Shown in pieces: positions 43,680 to 52,594 of a stretch of DNA of 64,000 nt. The stretch is from Segetibacter koreensis DSM 18137. GTDB lineage: Bacteria > Bacteroidota > Bacteroidia > Chitinophagales > Chitinophagaceae. The stretch is from the NCBI RefSeq assembly GCF_000374045.1, contig NZ_KB893327.1, forward strand, positions 1 through 64,000, given 5' to 3'. The position numbers and the translations under genes are program-made. Positions within the stretch are counted from its first letter, which is position 1. Every line of letters starts with the position of its first letter. The notes beneath the pieces are model-generated. The model searched no databases and was not told where the DNA came from. It saw only the letters and a list, made by a program, of their open reading frames with translations.

Positions 43680-43803
43680 ATGATCTGTAATAGTCAAAGA
43701 AGGGCACATTGGTTATAGAAAAGAGCTAAATAGCACGTTATTTAGAGCACTACTTAATGTTTTTTTTATTAGATTTGAGTATAATTTCTTCAATGCTTTT
43801 TAG
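43680..43803 (+). pseudogene. 3-prime remnant of a second copy of the barrel protein at 42338
   Basis: Across one frameshift the sequence reads MICNSQRRAH, then IGYRKELNSTLFRALLNVFF and IRFEYNFFNAF. This matches the C-terminus of the protein at 42338-43147 (NSQSRVDIGYRKELSSTLLR and IRLEHNFFNAF). It documents a former duplication of the copper-linked gene pair, now deleted except for the end. Confidence 0.8.
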
Positions 43804-43949
43804 TTGTTTTTTTTCTGGAAAAACACTCCATAAGTATCAGCATACTTTTCTGAAAGCTAATTTATGATACATTAATGCTGGCCTACAAAGACACGGAAAA
43901 GTGACTTCTTTTTTTAAGTTCGAATCGTTTGTTGATTAATCTGTGACGG

Positions 43950-44015
43950 TATAAAATACTGTAAATCATAACCATAATTGTATAACACTAACCCTCATTA
44001 CTCATATTAGTTTTG
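43950..44015 (+). promoter_or_regulatory. Copper-type operator block and promoter (copy C)
   Basis: The 38-nt block at 43950-43987 matches copy B at 29 of 38 positions, with the strong -7 box TAGTTTTG starting 21 nt later (44008-44015). It precedes the multicopper oxidase gene by about 50 bases. Confidence 0.75.
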
Positions 44016-44062
44016 CGTTATCAATATAAAAACATTTACTAAAACAAACTAAAACTAACGTT

Positions 44063-45391
44063 ATGCAAAGTCAATCAAAAGTAGTGGATTATCTACTCGA
44101 AGCTAATGAATTCAATTGGGAAATTGCACCCGGCAAAATAGTAAAGGCTTGGGGGTTTAACCAGCAGTTACCCGGACCTACCATCAAGGCACGAAAAGGC
44201 GAAACAGTATCAATTAAAGTGAAAAACAACTTACAAGAGCCCACCATCATTCACTGGCATGGCATAAGGCTACCGGCAGCAATGGATGGAACAGACAGCG
44301 TACAAAAGCCTATTGAACCGGGAGAAGAGTTTGAATATAGATTTGTTGTACCAGACGCAGGAACATTCTGGTATCATTCACATTACAATGAAACAGTACA
44401 GGTAGAAAAAGGAATGTATGGTGCTATAGTAGTGGAAGATGAAACAGACCCGGTATTAGATGATGAGAAAGTTATTATGATAGATGATATGAAACTTTCT
44501 GCTGCCAACGAGTTTACTAAACCTTCCTGGTTTATACCTCGCATAGTTGAAAGGCATGATGGACGTGAAGGGGACACATTACTTATCAATGGTAAAGAAA
44601 ATCCTACTTTAGAAATTCATGGAGGTCAGATGGAGAGATGGCGGTTCATTAATTCGTCAAGCGCCCGCTATTTCCTTTTGCATTTCGAGGGTAGACAATT
44701 TAAAATAATCGGGACAGATGGCGGGTTACTTGAAGCTCCAATAATAGCAAGCGAAGCATTAATTACGCCGGGAGAAAGATTAGACATTGTTGTAGGCCCT
44801 TTTGAAGAAGGGGAAACTTTTGCGCTGGAAAGTTTAGGATATAACCGGATGACCTTTCTTAAAGCAAAACGTCAAACATTTGCAACAGTAAAAGTAAAAG
44901 AGCCAAAACCTTCAGTGGCATTCGTACCCGATAACTTAAGAAGAATTGAGCAGTTAGCGCCACAGGATACTCCTGTCTCAAGAAAGGTTGTTCTATCAGT
45001 AGGCCCAAGTTTAAAGGACGGAATGAACTTTCTTGTAAACGGCAAGATGCATGTAAATGACAAGTCAGTCGTAGTAGGTGAAACACAAGTGTGGGAAGTT
45101 TCAAATTCAAGTATGATGGATCACCCGTTCCACTTACATGGTTTCTTCTTCCAGGTTATTGAAGAAAATGGTAAAGCACCAGCTTACTTGGCGTGGAAAG
45201 ACACTTATAACCTGAAACCAAGAACAAAGATCAAGATTGCATGGATGCCTGATAATAGGCCCGGAACCTGGATGTATCATTGCCATATTTTGGAGCACCA
45301 TGCAGCAGGTATGATGGCAAACTTTGATGTAATTGATGGAAGTAAACCATACGAAGAAAAGCCAGCTACCCACATGCATCACCATCATTAA
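44063..45391 (+). CDS. Multicopper oxidase without a signal peptide
   Basis: A 442-residue laccase-like oxidase. All copper motifs are present: HWHG near residue 67, WYHSHY near 109, HPFHLHG near 354 and HCHILEHHAAGM near 410, which together form the type 1 and trinuclear sites. It ends in a histidine-rich tail (THMHHHH). Family members are normally exported, often by the Tat route, but this one starts MQSQSKVVDYLLEAN with no signal, and the promoter at 43950-44015 leaves no room for an upstream extension. It may therefore oxidise copper(I) or phenols in the cytoplasm. It shares its operator with the HMA and metallothionein-like genes. Confidence 0.9.
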   Translation: MQSQSKVVDYLLEANEFNWEIAPGKIVKAWGFNQQLPGPTIKARKGETVSIKVKNNLQEPTIIHWHGIRLPAAMDGTDSVQKPIEPGEEFEYRFVVPDAGTFWYHSHYNETVQVEKGMYGAIVVEDETDPVLDDEKVIMIDDMKLSAANEFTKPSWFIPRIVERHDGREGDTLLINGKENPTLEIHGGQMERWRFINSSSARYFLLHFEGRQFKIIGTDGGLLEAPIIASEALITPGERLDIVVGPFEEGETFALESLGYNRMTFLKAKRQTFATVKVKEPKPSVAFVPDNLRRIEQLAPQDTPVSRKVVLSVGPSLKDGMNFLVNGKMHVNDKSVVVGETQVWEVSNSSMMDHPFHLHGFFFQVIEENGKAPAYLAWKDTYNLKPRTKIKIAWMPDNRPGTWMYHCHILEHHAAGMMANFDVIDGSKPYEEKPATHMHHHH

Positions 45392-45515
45392 TGTTGCTAA
45401 CTTCAGCTAGAAAAGCACTCATCACGACAATGTTATTCAAGCATTTAGAAGGTCAGTTTAAGGTTTTGTATTACTAATATGAAATAAATTAGTAGGCGAC
45501 ATAACTTTGAAAATA

Positions 45516-45619
45516 ATATATATTAAAAACATGGAAGGCATCCTTGCATCCTCGTTGTACAACAGGAACTGCAAAAGCTGGACATCGACCATTGTAAAGT
45601 TACTTTGATGAAGTAGACA
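45516..45619 (+). pseudogene. Remnant of an HMA-AraC type metal regulator
   Basis: The fragments IYIKNM and, in another frame, VQQELQKLDIDHCKVTLMK resemble the N-terminal metal-sensing part of AraC regulators found next to copper genes in Bacteroidota, recalled as beginning with IYIKNMVC-type sequence. The cysteine motif region is scrambled, and the helix-turn-helix domain is absent. It lies directly downstream of the multicopper oxidase. The identification is tentative because only short segments remain. Confidence 0.4.
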
Positions 45620-45789
45620 GCGGAGTGGAAATACTAAAAAGCGATGTTGTCCACTAACCGTTATGCCTTGGAGGAAATGTGGCATCTTGGCTTAAATGCT
45701 CATCATGGTTTGAAAGCGAAACGATGTTTGGAAGGTACTTAGGCGTTAATCAAGTGTTATTTCCTTATGTAGGCTTTGTCTACCAGTAT

Positions 45790-46001
45790 AAAAAGATAGA
45801 TGGCGACCGTGGAGCTGGCCTACGCAGCGGCCCAGTTAATGAGTTTGGGCAGTAGCAAGGCAAAAGAGATTTGCAGATTATATGCAGAACTTTGCGAAGC
45901 CTGCGGCAACGAATGTGGAAAGCATACACACAGTAGCCATTGCCAAGAATGCAGAGGCATGCAAGGCTTGTGCAGAAGAATGCAGAAAGACGACAACATA
46001 A
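45790..46001 (+). pseudogene. Remnant of a four-helix Cys-rich copper-storage-type protein
   Basis: The frame from about 45800 reads AAAQLMSLGSSKAKEICRLY, AELCEACGNECGKHTH, and after a frameshift near 45945 it resumes with AEACKACAEECRKTTT to a stop at 45999-46001. This is the cysteine-lined helix pattern of the DUF326/Csp copper-storage family. The N-terminal helix is lost and at least one frameshift remains. It extends the picture of a decaying copper-resistance cluster. Confidence 0.65.
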
Positions 46002-46511
46002 ACATTATTTAGTTTCAACTTAGCAATTGGAATTTCATTCAGCCTTTTGCCCTTACAAAGGCAACACCGTTTGTTAAAACTAAAAATCAACGAATTATGA
46101 AAAAGCCAGTATTTGTTTTAGGCAGGGGTTTAAGAATATAAATCACATTAGTAGGCATACTGTTACTGTTTTAGGAGTATAGAAAAAGTTGAGTACAGGC
46201 GTTGAGGAAGTGTAAATGGTAAAGATTCAGTTCATGACTTTCGTAAACATCACCTACTTTTTAGTGCGTGCAATACAAGAAGGGGAGGTAGCCACAAATC
46301 ACTGATAACGCGGATGATGTGCATACGAGTAATTTTTAACTTTCCCATTGGTATGTTTTCAGAAAAAGAAGTATCTTAAAATAAAGTTGACGGTCGCTGT
46401 CGTTTACTTCAGAAACCCCATATGGTACAAAGAGAAACTTTATAAACAAACAAGCGAGTATTGGCGATTGAAGGATTTCCTGATAATACTAAGCCACTTA
46501 CAAATCACAAA
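46002..46511. other. Intergenic, no gene seen
   Basis: Only a 14-codon ORF beginning MKKPVFVLGRGLRI (46097) stands out; it is probably the start of a deleted gene. Nothing else was recognised. Confidence 0.35.
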
Positions 46512-47420
46512 ATGATACAGGACAAACAATACGATGTAGTAATAGTTGGAGGCAGCTATTCAGGTCTTGCGGCTGGTATGGCATTGGGCAGAGCGCTAAG
46601 ACCAGTTTTGATTATTGACAGTGGAAATCCCTGTAATAAACAAACTCCGCATTCACATAACTTCCTTACCAATGATGGAAAGACTCCAAAAGAAATCCTC
46701 ACTCTTGCAAAAGATCAGGTGCGGATGTATGAGACAATTGAGTTTCTAGATGCATTGGTATTGCACGGCATTAAAACTGAAAGTGGTTTTGAAGTCCGAA
46801 TACAGACAGGCGAAACATTCTCAACAAAAAAACTGGTGTTCGCAACAGGCATTAGGGACATTATGCCGGAGATTCCCGGTTTTGCAGAATGTTGGGGGAT
46901 AAGTGTCCTTCATTGCCCATACTGTCACGGTTATGAAGTACGACATCAAAAGACAGGTATTCTTGCCAATGACGAGACGGCTTTTGAATTATCATCTCTA
47001 ATTTCTAATTGGACAAATGATTTAACCCTTTACACCAATGGTCCATCGACGCTGACGATGCAACAGGTAGAGAAGCTTCAAAAACACAAGATCAACATAG
47101 TAGAAACGGTTATCGAGCAGCTTGAACAGGAAGACCGTTATATCAAAAACATTATTTTCAAAGATGGAACGAAAGCACCGGTAAAAGCTTTGTATGCCCG
47201 ACCTTCATTTGTACAGCACTCATCTTTTCCGGAAGTGTTGGGGTGTGAAATAACTAACGAAGGTTATATCAAAATTGACGCATCACAAAGAACCACCATC
47301 ACAGGCGTATATGCTTGCGGAGATAATAATACACGAATGCGAACAGTTGCTAATGCGGTATCAATGGGTACAACAACAGGATTAATGGTAAATAAGGAAT
47401 TGATAGAAGATCAATTTTAA
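46512..47420 (+). CDS. NAD(P)/FAD-dependent oxidoreductase of the thioredoxin reductase type
   Basis: 302 residues from the ATG at 46512, which places the FAD-binding dinucleotide motif (VVIVGGSYSGLAAGMALGRA) at the N-terminus; an open frame 17 codons longer is discarded. The redox pair is CPYC in HCPYCHGYE (residues about 139-142), in the same position as CATC of thioredoxin reductase. A second Rossmann segment has lost the classic GxGxxA (KTGILANDETAFELSSLI), so NADPH binding may be altered. The C-terminal FAD motif TGVYACGDNNTRM is intact. Its physiological partner is unknown. Confidence 0.83.
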   Translation: MIQDKQYDVVIVGGSYSGLAAGMALGRALRPVLIIDSGNPCNKQTPHSHNFLTNDGKTPKEILTLAKDQVRMYETIEFLDALVLHGIKTESGFEVRIQTGETFSTKKLVFATGIRDIMPEIPGFAECWGISVLHCPYCHGYEVRHQKTGILANDETAFELSSLISNWTNDLTLYTNGPSTLTMQQVEKLQKHKINIVETVIEQLEQEDRYIKNIIFKDGTKAPVKALYARPSFVQHSSFPEVLGCEITNEGYIKIDASQRTTITGVYACGDNNTRMRTVANAVSMGTTTGLMVNKELIEDQF

Positions 47421-47634
47421 TATTCTCGCTACTTTCCCTAAACTGTTATTCCTTCTGGCAATAGTACGAACACATTATTGGGTGGCATAAAGGGTAAAGC
47501 CACCTTGAAAAAAATTTATGATATGAAAACAAACAGGCGAAGAGCAACGGGCACAGGTGTATTTTTCATAATAGCACCATTTGAAGCTATCGTAAAAACT
47601 GCGATGGTCGATTGTTTTGCTAAATAAAAGTATG

Positions 47635-48594
47635 ATGAAAGCCTTTATAAAAAACAAATACGGCGGTCCTGAAGTACTACGGCTGGAAGAAGTAGAAAAG
47701 CCTGCGGTTAAAAAGGATCACATTCTGGTCAAAGTATACGCCAATTCAGCTAATCCGGTAGATTGGCATATACTAAGGGGGAAACCTTTTTTTGCACGGT
47801 TTACATTTGGTCTCTTAAAACCAAAAGATAAAATTTTAGGCGCTGATTTTGCCGGTATAATAGTGGAAGTCGGTAAAGATGTAAAGCTGTTCAAAGCAGG
47901 TGATCGGGTATTTGGCGAAACACTAAAAGGCGGTGCCTTTGCAGAATATGTTAGTGTACCGGAAACTGAATGTGCAAAAATGCCGTTAGGCAGTAATTTT
48001 GCTGAGATGGCGAGTGTACCTACTGCTGGTCTGACAGCTTTTCAGGCTCTTATAACACATGGAAAATTAATAAAAGGAGAAAGTGTTCTTATCAACGGTG
48101 CTTCAGGTGGTGTCGGTCATTTTGCTGTGCAGATTGCAAAAGCTTACGGAGCAACTGTAACGGGCGTTTCTTCAAGTAGAAATGTTGATTTTGTCAAGTC
48201 TTTAGGTGCTGACAAAGTAATAGCATACGATAAGGAAAACATTCATCAACATAATGAGAAGTACGATCTGGTTATTGATGCAAATGGCAATCTTTTCCAC
48301 GATGATTACAAACGAATGGCAAAGAGAGGAGCAACGATAGGCTTCACTACAATGATTCATATGATAACCCTTCTGCTGCAAAAAGCCATTAGTAAGCTAC
48401 CATTAGTACAGTTTACAGCTGAAGCGAATACTAAGGACTTGAACACGTTGGCAACACTTATTGAGGAGGGAAAAATTAAACCTCAAATTGAAAGGTCATA
48501 TTCCTATAAACAAATACCGCAGGCAATCAGTTATATTGAAGCCATGCGTACAAGAGGTAAAGTGGTAATGATCTGGAGCCACAAAAAAAGTTGA
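47635..48594 (+). CDS. Quinone-reductase-like MDR family oxidoreductase
   Basis: 319 residues from the second of two adjacent ATGs (47632 and 47635); MKAFIKNKYGGPEVLRLEEV is the typical start of the family. The medium-chain dehydrogenase fold is shown by HILVKVYANSANPVDWHILR, ADFAGIIVEVGKDVK and the NADPH-binding GASGGVGHFAVQIAKAYGA (near residue 150). The zinc-binding cysteines of alcohol dehydrogenases are absent, so it belongs to the zinc-less quinone/enone reductase group. It probably reduces quinones or reactive enones. It follows the flavin oxidoreductase by about 210 bases. Confidence 0.88.
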   Translation: MKAFIKNKYGGPEVLRLEEVEKPAVKKDHILVKVYANSANPVDWHILRGKPFFARFTFGLLKPKDKILGADFAGIIVEVGKDVKLFKAGDRVFGETLKGGAFAEYVSVPETECAKMPLGSNFAEMASVPTAGLTAFQALITHGKLIKGESVLINGASGGVGHFAVQIAKAYGATVTGVSSSRNVDFVKSLGADKVIAYDKENIHQHNEKYDLVIDANGNLFHDDYKRMAKRGATIGFTTMIHMITLLLQKAISKLPLVQFTAEANTKDLNTLATLIEEGKIKPQIERSYSYKQIPQAISYIEAMRTRGKVVMIWSHKKS

Positions 48595-48920
48595 TTAGCG
48601 GATTTCTGAAACGCCTCGAAATACGTGGTATACATCTCAACGTTTCATCCGATCTCAAGCGTTAGATAAGAAACTAAAGGTCTCCAGCACCGGTTTCAGA
48701 AATCCATTTCCCACCCCGGAACACCCTTCCTTGCAAGAGCAAGTTTTATGGTATTCTTCTAAAGCATCGTAATGTCCTAAACAGAAAAAGCTGTTTCGGT
48801 AGCTTTTGTCTGTTTTATTTAACCAGCAGTAGGATTTCTATTCAGCGATTTAGGTTCAGCGGTTACTCCCAGCTGCAGCTATGCTTTTTTTAGCCGCAGG
48901 CGCTATTACCTTTTTTCATA
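48595..48920. other. Intergenic before the insertion-sequence graveyard
   Basis: No supported gene or repeat was seen. The plus-strand ORF that begins at 48881 is a chance fusion through the IS6 and IS110 remnants. Confidence 0.35.
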
Positions 48921-49030
48921 GATATATAAAGTGGAGAATTCCGAATATGCTAGGTTTTAAGAGTTTTGAATCAGCATCAAGGGCGTTATTAGGGATAGAA
49001 ATAGTAAGGATGATTAAAAAGGATCAAGGT
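48921..49030 (+). pseudogene. IS6-family transposase, C-terminal remnant
   Basis: The reading IKWRIPNMLGFKSFESASRA and LLGIEIVRMIKKDQ matches the end of IS6-type DDE transposases, just after the catalytic Glu region. It stops abruptly at about 49030, where the IS110 remnant begins in the opposite orientation. Confidence 0.7.
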
Positions 49031-49530
49031 GGTCAGCCTCCTGTTGTTCATCTGGAATATGAATACCATGCAGCGCTCCTGATTGTAAGCGCAGAGCTAT
49101 ATTACGTGCGTCCCCGGGATCTGTTTTCTGCAGCGTGTCTTACTGAGATTTTGGAATATCAGCAGGATTAAGTACCAAATATTCAATGTGTAACTGGGTC
49201 AACTCGCGTTGTACCCAAAATACGAACTTTCCGGCTTCATAAGCAGCTTTATAGTGAGCTTCAGGAAAGTGTTGGTTGAGGAAAGCCGACATAACAGAAG
49301 GATTTGGTTTGATGAATATTCTTGATAACATGTCATTTAAATAAATGCCGAGGTTCCAACTGGCTTTATGAATGTCCCTGCCGACAAAAATGGTCTGACC
49401 TTGGAAATTTGTTAAATTTTATTCATACTGTTGACGTTTTTATAATGAAATTAAAAGTTAGTGTAGCGTTTTTAAAATGACTACTTTTTTAACTGCCTGA
49501 TCGGTTCTTTAAAGGTTACATGGCTTTGCT
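49031..49530 (-). pseudogene. IS110 copy 2, decayed N-terminal part plus flank
   Basis: This is a diverged copy of 138-635. The transposase segment KPNPSVMSAFLNQHFPEAHY, then KAAYEAGKFVFWVQRELTQL and NPADIPKSQ is still readable, but single-base deletions break the start region (about 49325 and 49412). The non-coding flank is conserved to about 49525. Comparison with the left-edge copy shows many substitutions, so the two are not recent duplicates. Confidence 0.8.
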
Positions 49531-49639
49531 GCAAGCTGGGCTGACACAGCACCGCATCAGCGTTAGTTTCGCTGTTCAGTTTCAGCGCGACGGAACGTAG
49601 GTAAAGCATTTGTAGTAAACATCAGCAATAAAACATTAA

Positions 49640-50069
49640 TATAGCTTCGGTATCCGCTGACATGGCGCTATTGCCCCGCCTGCAGCAATACCGATGGCAA
49701 GCCCTGTTTCACCGGTGATGTCCAGCACCACTACATCCAGTCTGAGATTGAGCAGTCTTTCACATCGGTTTTCTTGCCGTCGATGTTTTTAGCAAACTTG
49801 CCATTGACAAGAGTCACTTTCAATCCTGCTTCTTGTAATGCAATATACAAGTTCTGCCAATAAGTACCTGTGCTTTCCATCGCCACCGTATCAACTTTGT
49901 TTTCCAGCAGCCAACCGGCCAATGCTTTCAAATCTTCTGAATAAACGCCAAACTCGCAGATATCTTCTTTTGCTTGTCCAACGGCAGCAAAATGGAAACG
50001 GGTCCCCACTTCAATAGCGGCTGAATTTGGATTGTTCACTTCAAGAGAAACTTTTTTCTTTTTTGTCAT
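49640..50069 (-). pseudogene. Second IS110-type transposase, N-terminal half, minus strand
   Basis: From an ATG at 50069 the frame reads NPNSAAIEVGTRFHFAAVGQ, then VDTVAMESTGTYWQNLYIAL and NGKFAKNIDGKKTDVKDC, the N-terminal domain of a distinct IS110-type transposase. After DVKDC there is a deletion, and the next family block (LNLRLDVVVLDITGETGLAI) is in another frame at about 49735-49675. The family sequence that should follow (IIEAVCKGE) is found on the opposite strand at 50356. Confidence 0.78.
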
Positions 50070-50355
50070 AAACAGTTTTTTGGTTGATGAATAAAAAGGC
50101 TCTTACAGGAAATGTATTTTTAAGTTGTAATTATTCTGAACGGGGTAGTAAAACTCCACCACTGAAATTATCACAAAAGGCTTTGATTGGGAAGACCAGA
50201 GGCTTTTTTACATTCCAACCAGAATGTCCGTCGGGTTTATAAACGCCAGTTGCTATATGGGTTTTGCTATAGATACTACCATTATAAAACAACTCTTGTT
50301 AGCCGGAGAAATTAATTTCGACTGCGAAAAATGTGGGAATGACCGCTAACGGTCC

Positions 50356-51185
50356 ATCATTGAAGCAGTGTGCAAAGGAGAAACGAGTGTGGAAGCCCTG
50401 GCATCCCTTCGGCACTACAACCGCCGAAAATCAAAAGAAGAAATCCAAAAAGTCCTGCAGACAAATGGCAGGAAAGATTACCTGTTTGCCCTTACACAAG
50501 AACTGGAACTGTATAAGGCAGTACAGTAGAAAATCAGCCAGTATGATCAGGCAATTGAGCAGTTGGTTGCAGAGCAGCTTTCGGCAGAGGAAAACAAAAG
50601 CGAGTTAAAGGCAGAAGCCAAACCACACAAGCGGGTGAATAAGAATACGCCTAAGAACATTGACATCAATTAGGTGGCCTATCAGTACTTTGATAGTGTG
50701 GATTTGATGGCCATAGAAGGGGTGAGCCACAATCTGGTGATGCCGCTGCTGGGCGAAGTGGGAGCAAAAGGCAAAAATAAATTTGCTTCTGCAAAACAGT
50801 TGCATCCTGGCTCAGGCTTTCGCCCGATAACAAGGTCTCAGGTGGTAGGGTATTGAGTAATCACATTCCTAAGGGAAGCAACCGGCTAAAGATTGCCCTC
50901 AGAAACACAGCCAATGTTATTGGCAACCTCAAAGACACGCATCTTGCCAACTTCTTTCGGCGCATTTGCTTTCGAAGAGGAAGAGCGGCAGCCGTATCCG
51001 CCACAGCCCGAAAGCTGGCATTGATTATCTTGAACATGGTAGTACAAGGCATTGCTTACAATCCGCCCACCACCTATGAGTTCCTCGACCAGAAAAGAAA
51101 AAGAAAGTTGCAGGAAATAAAAAAACTACTCACTAAGTTTAATCTTACAACGCATGAACTGGGCCTAACTACCAGCTCGTTGTAA
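50356..51185 (+). pseudogene. Second IS110-type transposase, C-terminal half, plus strand (inverted)
   Basis: It reads IIEAVCKGETSVEALASLRH, then YNRRKSKEEIQKVLQTNGRK and LFALTQELELYKAVQ, and later LMAIEGVSHNLVMPLLGEVG with FASAKQLHPGSGFRP, the helix-hairpin-helix and catalytic region of IS110 transposases. In-frame stops at about 50527 and 50671 and a frame change near 50850 disable it. It is the direct continuation of the minus-strand half at 49640-50069, so the gene is split by an inversion. Confidence 0.8.
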
Positions 51186-51540
51186 AACGTTAGTCAGAAT
51201 TGTAAAGAACTTGAGTCGGCCCCAATTTTACAAATACAATTGTTATGTGCTGTGTTGAATAAACTGCCATTCCTGTACTTAGTCTCGCATTTTCCCCGAC
51301 CGAATGTTTTCTACAGGCAATGATACATATACTAATCATTGATAAAAATGCCAAACAGACAATTTCGAAACTTCATTTTATTGTTTTTACTGAATACTTC
51401 TAATTGTACATTTCGTACGACTCGCTAATTCAGGAAACCTAATATAATAACTAATACTTGTAATAATTTCGCCACTTTTTAAATTGCCGTTTAGCAAACA
51501 CTATTTTTATATTCCAACTTCTTACGGTGCCCTAGTAGAT

Positions 51541-51771
51541 ATGCAACCGTTGTTGGTAATTACTGAAATGTACATTCGAAAGTTGCTAAAAGAAGATTTT
51601 GGTGATATGTTAACACTGCAAAAAAACCTCACCATTGTACCACACTACAGCTCGATAATCTTTTTAATCAATCTTTTAGAAAATAAGTTGCTGTCTCAGT
51701 TGAAATTGAAAGCAAAACCACAACAATTGCAAAATTTATTTGCTTGCATTTATAAAGCAAATAGGATGTGA
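51541..51771 (+). CDS. Hypothetical 76-residue protein
   Basis: ATG at 51541; the frame is open from a TTG at 51484. It is leucine- and lysine-rich and helical (LLVITEMYIRKLLKEDFGDM, then IIFLINLLENKLLSQLKLKA). No family was recognised, and the composition is what random AT-rich sequence could give, so its reality is doubtful. Confidence 0.3.
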   Translation: MQPLLVITEMYIRKLLKEDFGDMLTLQKNLTIVPHYSSIIFLINLLENKLLSQLKLKAKPQQLQNLFACIYKANRM

Positions 51772-52084
51772 GTAAAAAAAGCGCTAACCTAAATATAATT
51801 AAATAGGGCAGGTCTAAACGGTGAGACGATTTTGGTGCGGCGAAAATAGCTCCATAACGAGATCACCAAAATAGGTAGCATGATGGCTAGAAAATATTTT
51901 ATTAATGCGCTGTTTCCTTTTTGAAATCCGATATTATTCTAAACATACTTGTTTAATTATTTCAAATGCTTCTAAATAAAAGCCTCCTCACAATTTTCTA
52001 CTTTTATTTGCAAGCTTAAACTCAGTTTTTTAAATTTACCTCGGTTAAAGCATAACGCTTTTTCACCTCATTCGTGATTGATAA
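51772..52084. other. Intergenic, no gene seen
   Basis: No ORF, repeat or RNA gene was recognised between the doubtful ORF and the TPR-type gene on the other strand. Confidence 0.35.
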
Positions 52085-52513
52085 CTACAATTTTGCTAGT
52101 CTTTCCAAGCCATTTTTAATTCCTAACTTAATCATTTTTCCGTATCCGTCAACAGGCAAACTATTTATGTAAGACAAAGCTGATTGATAGTTTTCATTAG
52201 CTTTATCTAGATCGTTTAAATCCTCGTGGCATTTGCCTATGTTTAAATAAAGTGAGGGATAACTGGTATTTAGAGTACCGTCATCAATTTTTAAAGCAAG
52301 CGATAAAGCTGTTTCATCCCACTTTAATTTTTCTTCAACGGAGTCTTGGTGCCTGGCAAGATAATGAGCTGCTGTAAATTTTTCAAAATCATTTGTCGCT
52401 TCATTCCATGCTTGCAAAAAAAGTCGTTTTGCTTCGTCGGCGTTTTGATTTACTTCGACTTCCATTCCTATTGTACAAAGTCTAACTACATTATTGTTAG
52501 GATCAAACTGCAT
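52085..52513 (-). CDS. Tetratricopeptide-repeat-type helical protein
   Basis: 142 residues, all helical. Two repeat-like units are visible: NADEAKRLFLQAWNEATNDF and LYLNIGKCHEDLNDLDKANE followed by NYQSALSYI. The residue pattern fits TPR helices. Proteins of this size and layout are widespread in Bacteroidota with no experimentally assigned function; some are misnamed as methyltransferases in databases (recalled, not checked). There is no signal peptide, so it is cytoplasmic. It stands 82 bases downstream of the LytTR regulator gene and may be in that transcript. Confidence 0.65.
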   Translation of the reverse strand: MQFDPNNNVVRLCTIGMEVEVNQNADEAKRLFLQAWNEATNDFEKFTAAHYLARHQDSVEEKLKWDETALSLALKIDDGTLNTSYPSLYLNIGKCHEDLNDLDKANENYQSALSYINSLPVDGYGKMIKLGIKNGLERLAKL

Positions 52514-52594
52514 AAAATATCTTTATTTTTTCAATATCCGATTTAAATTGCCTGTAATATTGACAAAATCACTGGCAGTATCCAGCTAAAAAGT

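Noticed and set aside
43801-43950. Possible further remnant genes between the barrel-protein remnant and the oxidase promoter
   Set aside because: No readable family segments on either strand.
47523-47627. A 34-codon ORF (start MKTNRRRATGTGVFF) before the quinone-reductase-like gene
   Set aside because: It lacks a Cys cluster, promoter match or known family; considered as a third leader and dismissed.
48881-49171. A 96-codon plus-strand ORF
   Set aside because: It runs through the end of an IS6 remnant and then antisense through an IS110 remnant, so it is a chance fusion.
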